DNA of 39,514 nucleotides from Verrucomicrobiota bacterium (GCA_030605125.1 JAUWBD010000022.1:1-39514); one strand, 5' to 3'; shown: positions 8,168-16,759, numbered from the stretch's first letter. Program-made: numbers and translations. The notes: generated from the sequence alone by a model not told the origin.

Positions 8168-9520
8168 CTACTGCATCGCCCCGCCCGCGCGCTGCTGTGC
8201 CGCGGCCGAGCCGCAGCACCCGCCGCGCTTCGCGCGCAACAGCTCCCGGCGCAGCCAGTCGAGCGCGGCGTTGACCGCGCGCTGCTTCACCGCCGCCCGC
8301 GGACCCGACTGGCAAAGCCGCCGCGACCACACCCCGCCCGGCGTGTAGAGCGCCAAAAAAATCGTGCCCACCGGGTTCTCCTTCGTGCCCCCGCAGGGCC
8401 CCGCGAAGCCCGTGATCGCCAGCCCGTAGTCCGCGCCCAGCCGCTCCGCCACGCCCGCCGCCATCGCCACCGCGTTTTCCGACGACACCGCCCCGTGCTG
8501 GATCAGGATGTCCTCCGGCACGTCGAGGAGCTGCATCTTCGATTCGTTCGAGTAGCACACGCAGCCGCCCGCGAAAAACTTCGAGGCCCCCGCCACGTCC
8601 GTGAAGCAGTTGGCCAGCAGCCCGCCCGTCGCCGTCTCCGCCACCGCCAGCGTGTGCTCGCCCGAGCGCAGCAGGTCCGCGCAGACCTTCGCCAGCGAGT
8701 CGTGCCCGATGCACAAAAAATCCTCGCCAAGCAGCGTCGCGCACTCGCGAGCGATCTCCTGCAGGCGCTCCATCGGCAGCGCGCCGCTCGGCGAGCTCAG
8801 CCGCAGGTCCACCTGCCCCTGGTGCGCGCAAAACGCCACCGAGAGCGCCTCGCCCTGCGGCCCCAGCACAGGCTGGAGCTTCACCTCCAGCGCGCTCTCG
8901 CCGATCCCCGCCGTCCGCACCTGCACGTAGGCCTCGCGCTCCGCCAGCAGGCCGAGCCTGGTCAGGCGCGGCAGCACCTGCTCGCTGAACATCGGCTGCA
9001 ACTCGTTGGGCGGCCCGGGCAGCATCACGAGCACCCGGCCGTCCTGCTCCGCCCACAGGCCGGGCGCGGTGCCGTTGGCGTTGGGCAGCACCTCGCCGCG
9101 CGAAAAACGGTAGGCCTGCTTGAGGTTGTTGTCGGTCATCCGCCGCCCGAGCCGGGCGAAGCGCGCCTCGATCGCCGCGCGTATCGAGTCGTCAAATACA
9201 AGCTCCTGCCCGAGCACCGCCGCCACCACCTCGCGTGTGCGGTCGTCGCAGGTCGGCCCGAGCCCGCCGGTGGTGATCACCACGTCGCTGCGCGCCCAGC
9301 TCTCGGCGAACTGGGCCGCGATCTGGTCGGCCTCGTCGGTGATCGTGACGTTGCGCGTGATCCGCGCGCCCTGCCGGCCGAGCGCCGCGCCGATGAAGGT
9401 GAGGTGGCTGTTGGCCGTCAGCCCGAGGAGCAACTCGTCCCCGAGGGTGATGAGTTCATAGCGCACCGCCGCGACGGGACGCGCCAAGGAGGAAGGGGTA
9501 TGGGGGGAGCTGGAAACCAT
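8168..9520 (-). CDS. cinA: CinA family protein: MoaB/MogA-like domain plus NMN deamidase-like domain
   Basis: 450 residues from ATG 9520; the longer frame from 9568 would overlap uvrC. The N-terminal COG1058 domain starts at YELITLGDELLLG and includes VVITTGGLGPTCDDRTREV. The C-terminal domain belongs to the NMN amidohydrolase (PncC) family. The motif usually reads AESCTGG; here it is AETATGG, so the nucleophilic serine is replaced by Thr296 while the partner Tyr and Lys (YSNESK, 32 residues later) are kept. The extreme C-terminus (GCCGSAAAQQRAGG) is a low-complexity tail. The family recycles NMN to nicotinate mononucleotide and/or cleaves ADP-ribose. The gene is first of a three-gene operon and divergent from uvrC, 38 bp apart. 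Confidence 0.88.
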   Translation of the reverse strand: MVSSSPHTPSSLARPVAAVRYELITLGDELLLGLTANSHLTFIGAALGRQGARITRNVTITDEADQIAAQFAESWARSDVVITTGGLGPTCDDRTREVVAAVLGQELVFDDSIRAAIEARFARLGRRMTDNNLKQAYRFSRGEVLPNANGTAPGLWAEQDGRVLVMLPGPPNELQPMFSEQVLPRLTRLGLLAEREAYVQVRTAGIGESALEVKLQPVLGPQGEALSVAFCAHQGQVDLRLSSPSGALPMERLQEIARECATLLGEDFLCIGHDSLAKVCADLLRSGEHTLAVAETATGGLLANCFTDVAGASKFFAGGCVCYSNESKMQLLDVPEDILIQHGAVSSENAVAMAAGVAERLGADYGLAITGFAGPCGGTKENPVGTIFLALYTPGGVWSRRLCQSGPRAAVKQRAVNAALDWLRRELLRAKRGGCCGSAAAQQRAGGAMQ

Positions 9521-9558
9521 GCGTTGCGTCTGTAACAGTCTGGATACGCTTTTCCAAA

Positions 9559-11055
9559 ATGCCAGCAACCGACCCGGTAAACTTGAAAGAGAAAGTGCGG
9601 CGTCTGCCCGACAAGCCCGGCGTCTATCTTATGAAGGACCGCCTCGGCCGCATTCTTTACGTCGGCAAGGCCAAGGCCCTGAAGAAGCGCGTCTCGTCCT
9701 ATTTCACCCCCTCGCGGGCGATGACCGTCCATCCGAAGATCCGCGCGCTCATCGGCCTGATCCACGATTTCGACACCATCGAGGTGAAGTCCGAGCCCGA
9801 GGCCCTGCTCCTCGAGGGCAAGCTCATCAAGCAATGGAAGCCGCGCTACAACACCGACTTCATCGACGACAAACGCTTCCTCCAGGTCCGCGTGGACCTC
9901 GCCGAGGCGCTCCCGCGCTTCCGCCTCACCCGCTTCCGAAAAGAAGACCGCGCCCGCTACTTCGGCCCCTTCGCCCACTCGGGCCTGTTGCGCAAGACCC
10001 TCGGGCAAATGCGCCGCCAGTTCGGCATCCTGCTCGGCGACGCGACCCCGCAAAAATTGTCCGACGGCCGCTGGCAGCTCTACGACGACGTGCGCGAGGA
10101 GCTCTACGGCTTCCAAAACATCCTCACCGCCGAGGAATACCGCACCCGCGTGGACGACGCCTGCGCCTTCCTCGAAGGCAAGTCGCGCGAGTGGCTCGAA
10201 ACCCTTCGCACCGAGATGGCCGAGGCCGCCGCCAAACAAAACTTCGAGCACGCCGCCGAGCTGCGCGACATCGTCTTCGCGCTCGAAAAGACCCTCGCCA
10301 AGACCCGCAAGTTCGAGCGCGACCACCCCGTGATCGACGCCGACGAGGACGCCATCGCCGAGCTCGGCCGCGCCCTCGGCCTCACCCCCGCGCCCCGCAC
10401 GATGGAGTGTTTCGACATCTCCCACATCAGCGGCACCTACTGCGTCGCCTCGATGGTCCACTTCGCCGAAGGCCGGCCCGACAAAAACAACTACCGCCGA
10501 TTCCAGATCAAGAGCTTCATCGGCAACGACGACTTCCGCGCCATGGAGGAGGTCGTCGGTCGCCGCTACCGCCGCCTCGCCGAGGAGGGAAAACCGTTTC
10601 CCGACCTCGTCGTCATCGACGGCGGCCGCGGTCAGATCGGCGCCGCGCTCAAGGCTTTTTACGCGCTCGATCTCACTCCGCCCGCCCTCATCGGCCTCGC
10701 GAAAAAACACGAGACGATCATCTTCCCCGACGAGCGCGAGCCGCTGAATCTTCCGCTCAACTCCCCCGCGCTTCAGCTCCTCCAGCGCCTGCGCGACGAG
10801 GCCCACCGCTTCGCCAACACCTACAACGCCGACCTTCGCTCAAAGAAGATCCGCGAGAGCGTGCTCGACGATTTTCCCGGCCTCGGCCCCGTGCGCCGCG
10901 CCGCGCTCATGGAGCGCTTTGGCGACATCGACCGCCTGCGCCGCGCCACCGAGGAGCAGCTCGCCGAGGTGGAGGGCTTCGGCGAAAAACTCGCCGCCGA
11001 GCTCCACGACTTCCTGCACCGCGACGAGACGCCCCCGCCGGTCCAGCCCCAATAA
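9559..11055 (+). CDS. uvrC: UvrABC excinuclease subunit C, compact form
   Basis: 498 residues, about 100 shorter than typical UvrC. Order: GIY-YIG nuclease (GVYLMKD 21-27, ILYVGKAKALKKR 32-44), a UVR motif for UvrB contact (NFEHAAELRDIVFALEKTLAK, ~228-248), an RNase H-like nuclease with the DDH set Asp286 (ECFDISH), Asp354 (VVIDGGRGQ) and His416 (RDEAHRF), and a tandem HhH domain (FPGLGPVRRAAL to VEGFGEKLAAELHDFL). Two usual parts are missing: the cysteine cluster after the FGP motif, and the ~120-residue stretch between the UVR motif and the RNase H core. All catalytic residues for both incisions remain, so the protein should be active. The ATG is 38 bp from the divergent cinA start. Confidence 0.93.
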   Translation: MPATDPVNLKEKVRRLPDKPGVYLMKDRLGRILYVGKAKALKKRVSSYFTPSRAMTVHPKIRALIGLIHDFDTIEVKSEPEALLLEGKLIKQWKPRYNTDFIDDKRFLQVRVDLAEALPRFRLTRFRKEDRARYFGPFAHSGLLRKTLGQMRRQFGILLGDATPQKLSDGRWQLYDDVREELYGFQNILTAEEYRTRVDDACAFLEGKSREWLETLRTEMAEAAAKQNFEHAAELRDIVFALEKTLAKTRKFERDHPVIDADEDAIAELGRALGLTPAPRTMECFDISHISGTYCVASMVHFAEGRPDKNNYRRFQIKSFIGNDDFRAMEEVVGRRYRRLAEEGKPFPDLVVIDGGRGQIGAALKAFYALDLTPPALIGLAKKHETIIFPDEREPLNLPLNSPALQLLQRLRDEAHRFANTYNADLRSKKIRESVLDDFPGLGPVRRAALMERFGDIDRLRRATEEQLAEVEGFGEKLAAELHDFLHRDETPPPVQPQ

Positions 11056-11265
11056 CCGGCGGCTCCGCGACGGCTCCCAACAAAACGCCGGCGAGTCGTT
11101 TTGCGTTTCTCCGGCCCAGCGACATCTTCCCGCCTCACGCTCCCTGCTTGGGCGTATCCCCATGTCGCCCCTCCCCGCTCGCTCGCATTCGCGCTTCCGC
11201 GTTCGCCGCCCCGGTCTCGTCTCCCGGACCGCGTATCCGCCCCGCGCCTCGTTCCCCCTGCCTCG

Positions 11266-12879
11266 ATGAACGGCCTCGAGATCGCCGGCGGTATCGCCCT
11301 GATTCTTTTTGGAATCCGCTTTCTGCGCAAAGGCTTGGATCGGCTCTTCGGCGGCAAACTCCTCGCCTGGCTATCGCGCCTCACTGCCAGTCGCATCCGG
11401 GCCTTCTTCGCCGGCGTCGTCACGGGCGCCGCCACGCCCTCGTCCACGAGCATCTCGCTCCTGTCCGTCCAGCTTCTCTCCGACCCGCGCATCCACCTCG
11501 CCGGCGTGCTCGCCCTCGTCCTCGGCGCCAACGTCGGCATGACCGTCACCGTGCAGGCGATGGCCTTCCGCATCCAGGATTACGCCGCGGTGGGCATCGT
11601 CGGCGGCGTCGCGCTTTTCCTCTACGCCCGGCGCGAGTCCTGGCGCGGCGTCGGCCAGTGCGCGCTCGCCCTCGGCTTCATCTTTCTCGCGATCCAGTGG
11701 ATCGGCCACGGCGCGGAGGGACTCGCCGACTCCGCCGACGCCCGCCAGTTTTTCGCCCTGCTCCAGGGCCACCCCTGGCTGGTGTTTCTCGGCACCATCG
11801 GGCTCGTCGTCGCCCTGCAAAGCTCCACCGCCGCCATCGGTCTCGGCATCGGCCTCTGCGCCTCCGGCCTCCTCGGCGCCGCGCAACTCGTCCCGTGGAT
11901 CGCGGGCGTAAACACCGGCGTCGGCATCAGCACGCTCCTCGCCGGTTGGCGCACGGCGGAGGGCCGCCGCCTCGGTCTCGCGAACCTGCTCGCCAAGGCC
12001 GCGCTCGCCCTCCCGCTCGTCGTCCTGCCGGACTTTGCCCGCGCCCTCTTCGAAAGCCTCCCCGGCGACGCCGCCCAGCAGACCGCCACCGGCCACACCC
12101 TGTTCAACATCCTCGTCGGCGCGGTCGCCCTGCCCTTGGCGCCCGCGCTCATGCGGCTCGCCGCCGCCCTCGTGCCGACCCCCGATCCGGGCGAGACCGT
12201 GCTCGCGCAGAGCCATCTCGACCCCCTGGCGCTCGAGACGCCCTCGCTCGCCCTCGCCCGCGCCACGCGCGAGACGCTCCGCATGGCCGATCTCGTCCGC
12301 GCCCAGATCGTCGGCTTTTGGCGAGCCTGCCGCACCGGCGACGTCGAGCTGGCCCGCCGCACGCAAAAGGAGGACGACAAGATCGACCGCTACAACCGCG
12401 ACCTCATCGCCTACCTCAGCCACATCGGCGGCGAGAAAAACCCGCGCGACCAACGCTGGCAGGTCGCGCTCATGAACTTCGCCGTCGAGCTCGAATCCAT
12501 CGGCGACATCCTGGAAAAACACCTCTGCGATCTCGCCATCAAACAGCACGCGGAGAGCGCCACGCTCGGCACCGACGAATGGGCCACGCTCGACCAGCTC
12601 CAACGCGAGCTCCTCGCCCGTTTCGACGAACTCGTCAGCCTCTTCTCCCTCGACGGCGAAAACCGCGCCGACGCCTTCATCGCGGCCAAGCGCGCCTTCA
12701 ACGAGCGTTGTCGAGCGCTTCAGGCCGACTACTACGCCCGCCTCCGCTCCGCCCCGCCTCCGGGCGTCGCCCAGACGCCGAGCAACGGCTACTTCCTCGA
12801 TTATCTAAACGGCTTCCGCCGCATCAACAGCCACCTCACGGGCGTGGCCTACGGGCTGGCCCGGCCCTCGGGCAAGTGA
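11266..12879 (+). CDS. Na/Pi cotransporter family membrane protein with C-terminal PhoU-like domain
   Basis: 537 residues from ATG 11266; the frame is open upstream but that part does not resemble a protein. Residues 1-~310 form two repeats of transmembrane helices like NptA/YjbB: repeat 1 LDRLFGGKLLAWLSRLTAS...GVVTGAATPSSTSIS and repeat 2 GTIGLVVALQSSTAAIGLGIGL. The QSSS core is degenerate in repeat 1 (PSSTS) and partly kept in repeat 2 (QSST), so Na+/phosphate specificity is uncertain. From ~350 a helical PhoU-like bundle follows (RETLRMADLVRAQIV, QKEDDKIDRYNRDLIAYL, NFAVELESIGDILEKHL). Predicted role: phosphate or anion movement across the inner membrane. The 210 bp before it hold no recognisable gene. 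Confidence 0.85.
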   Translation: MNGLEIAGGIALILFGIRFLRKGLDRLFGGKLLAWLSRLTASRIRAFFAGVVTGAATPSSTSISLLSVQLLSDPRIHLAGVLALVLGANVGMTVTVQAMAFRIQDYAAVGIVGGVALFLYARRESWRGVGQCALALGFIFLAIQWIGHGAEGLADSADARQFFALLQGHPWLVFLGTIGLVVALQSSTAAIGLGIGLCASGLLGAAQLVPWIAGVNTGVGISTLLAGWRTAEGRRLGLANLLAKAALALPLVVLPDFARALFESLPGDAAQQTATGHTLFNILVGAVALPLAPALMRLAAALVPTPDPGETVLAQSHLDPLALETPSLALARATRETLRMADLVRAQIVGFWRACRTGDVELARRTQKEDDKIDRYNRDLIAYLSHIGGEKNPRDQRWQVALMNFAVELESIGDILEKHLCDLAIKQHAESATLGTDEWATLDQLQRELLARFDELVSLFSLDGENRADAFIAAKRAFNERCRALQADYYARLRSAPPPGVAQTPSNGYFLDYLNGFRRINSHLTGVAYGLARPSGK

Positions 12880-12981
12880 TCGGGCCCTCCACCGCGCCCA
12901 AGGCCGGCCCCGCACGCGCGCCGGTTTTGAGGATTGAGCCGTCTCCGGGCATGAACCACGAAAGCGCTCATTGATCGACGC

Positions 12982-13548
12982 ATGGCACCCACCGAAAACG
13001 CATCTGTTTCCCCCCGCACACCCAAGGCGCCCTTCGTAGCCGCCTCCGCCCTCTTCTGCGTCGTCGCCGTCCTGATCGGAAGCTTCGCGATCAAGCCGCT
13101 CGGAGCCGCCGAGCTCCTCGGCCTCCTCGCCTGCGTCGCCTCCGCGTCTATCTCCACGACCATCCCCTTCGCCCTCGATTTCGCCCGCCGCGCCGACGCC
13201 ACGCGCGGATTCGCCTCCGGTGCGCGGCCCGCGGCACAGCCCGCGCCCACCCTCGACACCTCCGCGCTCTCCGCGGAAGTCGCCGCCGCCGTCGAGGCCC
13301 GCCTCTCCGCCGCGCTCCCCGAACTCGCCGCGCAAATCACCGCCTCGCTCGCCGCCGCCGAGGAGAAACGCCGCGCCGAGTTCCAAGCGGCGCTCGCCGC
13401 CGCCACGCCTCCGCGCCCATTCGAGGCCGAGGCGATCACGGCGCCGCCCGGCGCCAAGCCCCGCCTCGGTCGCGGCCTCGCCGGCCTGATGCACCACCCT
13501 TCGGCGCTCGCGAAGCCGCCGGCGCCCGAGAACCGCGAGGCCGCATGA
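12982..13548 (+). CDS. Hypothetical two-helix membrane protein with Ala/Glu-rich tail
   Basis: 188 residues of unrecognised family. Two hydrophobic helices at about 18-38 and 42-66 are followed by a cytoplasmic-looking tail, with an Ala/Glu-rich helical segment (~95-145, likely coiled coil) and a basic Pro/Ala-rich end (GAKPRLGRGLAGLMHH). Its stop lies 6 bp from the next start, so it is probably translated with the four-helix-bundle gene and the YjbR-like gene. No function can be assigned; the tail could be a docking arm for the soluble partners. Confidence 0.6.
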   Translation: MAPTENASVSPRTPKAPFVAASALFCVVAVLIGSFAIKPLGAAELLGLLACVASASISTTIPFALDFARRADATRGFASGARPAAQPAPTLDTSALSAEVAAAVEARLSAALPELAAQITASLAAAEEKRRAEFQAALAAATPPRPFEAEAITAPPGAKPRLGRGLAGLMHHPSALAKPPAPENREAA

Positions 13549-13554
13549 GATCCC

Positions 13555-14244
13555 ATGAGCTCGCCCGGCAAACATGGGAATGATGGGAAGCATGAGAATC
13601 ATGGGAGCGGCCGTCCGCCCTCCCATAACTCCCCTGCTTCCCATAACTCCCATCCCCCGAGCCGCACCGCCCCTTCTCGCCGCGCCCCCGAGCGCATCCT
13701 CCCGCCCCGCGGCGACTACCAGACCCTGCTCTCCTACCAGAAGGCCGAGGTGATCTACGACCTCACCCACCGCTTCGCCCACCGCTACCTCGAGCGCGGC
13801 GACCGCACCATCGACCAGATGATCCAGTCGGCGCGCTCCGGGAAGCAAAACATCCTCGAGGGCAGCAAGGCCGCCCAGACCTCCAAGGAGACCGAGATCA
13901 AGCTCACCAACGTCGCCCGCGCCAGCCTCGAGGAACTGCTCGCCGACTACCGCGACTACCTCCGCGTCCGCGACCTCCCCATCTGGGAAAAAGACTCCAA
14001 GGAGGCCCTCTTCATCCGCCGCCTCGGCCGCCGCACGCCGCATACCTTTGAGCTCTACCGCGAGTTTTTCGAGACGCGCCCGCCCGAGGTGATCGCCAAC
14101 ATCGCTATCTGCCTGATTCACCAGACGAACTACCTGCTCGACCAACAGCTCCGCAGCCTCGAGCAGGCCTTTACCCAGGGAGGCGGCCTCCGCGAGCGCA
14201 TGACCCGCGCCCGCCTCGCCCACCGCGCCCGCCCCACCCCATGA
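13555..14244 (+). CDS. Four-helix-bundle suffix-domain protein
   Basis: 229 residues. From about residue 53 it matches the four-helix bundle family related to the 'S23' intervening-sequence proteins: LLSYQKAEVIYDLTHRFAHRYL, TIDQMIQSARSGKQNILEGSKAA, EIKLTNVARASLEELLADYRDYL, then a suffix region with IANIAICLIHQTNYLLDQQL. The function of the family is unknown. The first ~35 codons consist largely of a 7-nt-word inverted repeat (13574-13653), producing low-complexity HGNDGKHENHG and SHNSPASHNS. No ATG or GTG lies between this segment and the conserved domain, so translation through the repeat is likely. The 3' end overlaps the next gene by 4 bp (ATGA). Confidence 0.8.
   Translation: MSSPGKHGNDGKHENHGSGRPPSHNSPASHNSHPPSRTAPSRRAPERILPPRGDYQTLLSYQKAEVIYDLTHRFAHRYLERGDRTIDQMIQSARSGKQNILEGSKAAQTSKETEIKLTNVARASLEELLADYRDYLRVRDLPIWEKDSKEALFIRRLGRRTPHTFELYREFFETRPPEVIANIAICLIHQTNYLLDQQLRSLEQAFTQGGGLRERMTRARLAHRARPTP
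13574..13653. repeat. Inverted 7-nt-word element (ATGGGAA type) inside a coding region
   Basis: Left arm 13574-13607 is four copies of ATGGGAA-like words with 2-nt spacers; right arm 13620-13653 is the reverse complement pattern (28 of 34 positions match). The loop is 12 nt. It occupies codons ~7-33 of the four-helix-bundle gene. Confidence 0.93.
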
Positions 14245-14675
14245 GCGCCAAGCCCGCCCGCGTCTCCTCCGCCCGACCGCGCGCCGCCCGGCCCGAGCAC
14301 TCGCTCGAGTGGCTGCTCGAGCCCGCGCGCGACGATCCCGGCTTCGAGACCCGCGCGTGGTTCGGCGGGCGCACGCTCACGCTCGACGGCAAACACCGGC
14401 TCTTCCTCACCACCCAGGGCGAGCCTTGGCAGGGCGTCCTCGTCTGCACCTTCCACGACCAACACGCCTCGCTCCTCGCCGAGTTCCCCGCCCTGCGCCA
14501 ACACCCGATCCTCGGCAAGTGGCTCTACCTGCCCGAGGCCGCCGAAACCTTCGAGCGTGACGCGAAACAGCTCGTGCGCCTCTCCCTCGCCCGCGATCCA
14601 CGGATCGGCATCGAGCCCTCGGCGAAAAAGAAAAAACGCGCCGCGAAACGTATCCGCTTCGGCGACGCGCTCTGA
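14241..14675 (+). CDS. Hypothetical protein, possibly MmcQ/YjbR-like fold
   Basis: 144 residues, with ATG overlapping the previous stop (ATGA), which suggests translational coupling. The central region (SLEWLLEPARDDPGFETRAWFGGRTLTLDGKHRLFL, then PWQGVLVCTFHDQHASLLAEFPALRQHP, then GKWLYLP) resembles the small alpha/beta MmcQ/YjbR or TfoX-N fold in length and pattern, though I cannot confirm it. The C-terminus is basic (SAKKKKRAAKRIRFG), compatible with nucleic-acid contact. It ends 14 bp from the convergent regulator gene with no terminator hairpin in between. Confidence 0.55.
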   Translation: MSAKPARVSSARPRAARPEHSLEWLLEPARDDPGFETRAWFGGRTLTLDGKHRLFLTTQGEPWQGVLVCTFHDQHASLLAEFPALRQHPILGKWLYLPEAAETFERDAKQLVRLSLARDPRIGIEPSAKKKKRAAKRIRFGDAL

Positions 14676-14689
14676 TCAGCGTTCCGCTC

Positions 14690-16759
14690 CTACTCCGCCG
14701 CCGCGTCCACGCCTGCGGCCCCAGCCGCCGCCCGCCGGTCCTGCCAACGGTAGAGGCTCGCCCGGTTGATCCCGAGCAGACGCGCCGCGCGCGACATATT
14801 GCCCTCCGCCACCGCCAGCGCCCGCGCGATCAGGATGTCCTCCGCCGCCGCGAGGTTCAGCGGCAGCTCGGCGAGAAACTTTCGCCCCAGATCCCCGGCC
14901 CCGGTTTCCCCTTCGACCGTAGGCTCCGCCTGCGGCGACGGCCCGCCCTGGCGCGGTGCGAAAGCGATGTGCTCCACGCCCAGCTCGTCGCCTCCGGCGT
15001 AGATGATCGCGCGCTCGAGCGTGTTGCGCAGCTCGCGGATGTTGCCCGGGTAGGCGTGCGCGAGCAGGCGCTGCAAGGCCTCCGGACGCAGCCGCGGCGC
15101 GGAGCGCTTCAACTCGGCCGCGATTTTCTTCACGAAGTGCTGCGCCAGCGCCGGCACGTCCTCCATGCGTTCGCGCAACGCCGGCACCGCGATGTGAAAC
15201 TGGCCTAGCCGGTAGTAGAGGTCCTGCCGAAAACGCCCTTCCGCGATCCGCGCGGGCAACTCGGCGTGGGTCGCGGCGATGATGCGCGCATGCAGCGTGC
15301 GCGGCTGGTCGCCCCCCGCCGGCAAGTAGGCGCCGTCCTCCAGCACGCGCAGCAGCCGCCCCTGCAGGGCGAGCGGCAGATCGCCGATCTCGTCGAAGAA
15401 CAGCGTGCCGCCCTCCGCCAGTTCGCAGTAGCCGCGGCGCGGCGACTCGCCGCGCGGCCCGCCGCCACGCGCCGCGCCGAAGAGCAACGCCTCCGCCTGG
15501 TCGGCCGGGAGCGAGGCGCAGTCCACGCGCACGAAAGGCGTGCCGGCCAGCGGGCCGCCGTAGTGGATCGCGCGGGCCACGAGCTCCTTGCCCGTGCCGC
15601 TCTCGCCGGTGAGCAACACCGTGGTGCGCTCGGACGCCTGCACCGCGCGCACCTCGCGCAGCAGTTGCCCAAACCGCGCGCCGCGTCCCACCAGCCCGGC
15701 CAGCGCCCACTGGCGCGCCTCGGCCTCGGTGAGGAGCGAGAGCTGCGCGTCGGCGCGGGCCAGGGCGGCCTCGGCGGCTTTGCGCCTGGCCATCTCCTCG
15801 CGCAGCTCGCGGTTGGCCTCCTCGAGCGAGGCCGTGCGGGCGGCGACGCGTCGCTCGAGCACGTCGTTGGCAAACTGCAGGTCGGCGGCGGCGCGCGCCA
15901 GCCAGGCCGGATCGGCCTGACGAAAGCGCGGGCCGGGCGAAAAAACAAAACGCCACACGCGCCCCGCGACTGGCATCTCGTGCGTCTGCCGCCAGGCGGG
16001 CGAATCGCCCGGCGCTTCGCCGACCGCGTAGGGCGGCGTGGCCTCGTCTTCGAGATCGCGAATCTCCACGTGGATGCCCCGCGCGAGGAGCGGCGCGAAG
16101 ATGCGCTCGACGAGACGCTGCACGCGAAAAACCGCGAGCACCCAGCCGGTGCCGCAGGCCATGACGACCAGGAAGCCGAGCCGGCGCTGCCCTTGCTGGG
16201 CGAGGCGCAGCGGCGAGGTGGCGAGCGGCAGGCCGGTGGCCGCGGCGCGCTCCAGCGCGGCGCGACGGCCGGGCTCGGAACGCATGTCGAGGCCGAGCAC
16301 GGGTGAGTTGCTCGCCGCCGGCTCGACGTAGTGCACCGGCCAATACGCCTCGGCCTCGGGCGCGACCACCAGCCGGCCGCGCGCGTCGATCGAGCGAAAC
16401 TCGTAGTCCACCAGGCCCTCGGCCCGCGCCGCCGCCTCGAGCGCCGCCCGATCCGCCGCCGCCACGCGCGGGATCCACTCCAGCGCCTGCAACTCCGGCA
16501 ACCGCTCGATCGCGCCGCCGACGAAGCGCGCGAACTCGGCGCGGCTGACGTCCGGCTTGATCTCGAACAGGGCCCGCACGGCGTGAAGCACCTCCAGCGC
16601 GCGAAGCATCGCGGCGCGCAGCTCCTCCATCCGCTCCAGGGCCTCGGCGCGCACACCGGTCTCGGCCTCGCCCGCACCGGCCGGAGCGAGCCGGGAGCGT
16701 GAGGCGGGGGCCGATTTGGCAAGGCTGGTAGCCGGGGCGGGCGAAGGGGCAAAGGTCAT
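14690..16759 (-). CDS. AAA+ enhancer-binding-type regulator with CHASE-like sensor and Fis HTH; GAFTGA lost
   Basis: 689 residues from ATG 16759. Residues ~60-215 resemble a CHASE ligand-sensing domain (ALFEIKPDVSRAEFARFV, LQALEWIPRV, VDYEF, YWPVHYVEP, VLGLDMRSEPGRRAALERA). A coiled coil (~290-345) leads to the AAA+ core: Walker A GESGTGKE (385-392), Walker B GTLFFDEIGD (451-460), and the R-finger region FRQDLYYRLGQFHI. The C-terminus is a Fis-type helix-turn-helix (GNMSRAARLLGINRASLYRW). Where sigma54 activators have GAFTGA this protein has GGGPRG (432-437; bases 15449-15466), and no membrane helix flanks the CHASE-like region. It is the last gene of the co-oriented urea block and is the natural candidate regulator for it. 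Its mode of action cannot be settled from sequence. Confidence 0.85.
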   Translation of the reverse strand: MTFAPSPAPATSLAKSAPASRSRLAPAGAGEAETGVRAEALERMEELRAAMLRALEVLHAVRALFEIKPDVSRAEFARFVGGAIERLPELQALEWIPRVAAADRAALEAAARAEGLVDYEFRSIDARGRLVVAPEAEAYWPVHYVEPAASNSPVLGLDMRSEPGRRAALERAAATGLPLATSPLRLAQQGQRRLGFLVVMACGTGWVLAVFRVQRLVERIFAPLLARGIHVEIRDLEDEATPPYAVGEAPGDSPAWRQTHEMPVAGRVWRFVFSPGPRFRQADPAWLARAAADLQFANDVLERRVAARTASLEEANRELREEMARRKAAEAALARADAQLSLLTEAEARQWALAGLVGRGARFGQLLREVRAVQASERTTVLLTGESGTGKELVARAIHYGGPLAGTPFVRVDCASLPADQAEALLFGAARGGGPRGESPRRGYCELAEGGTLFFDEIGDLPLALQGRLLRVLEDGAYLPAGGDQPRTLHARIIAATHAELPARIAEGRFRQDLYYRLGQFHIAVPALRERMEDVPALAQHFVKKIAAELKRSAPRLRPEALQRLLAHAYPGNIRELRNTLERAIIYAGGDELGVEHIAFAPRQGGPSPQAEPTVEGETGAGDLGRKFLAELPLNLAAAEDILIARALAVAEGNMSRAARLLGINRASLYRWQDRRAAAGAAGVDAAAE

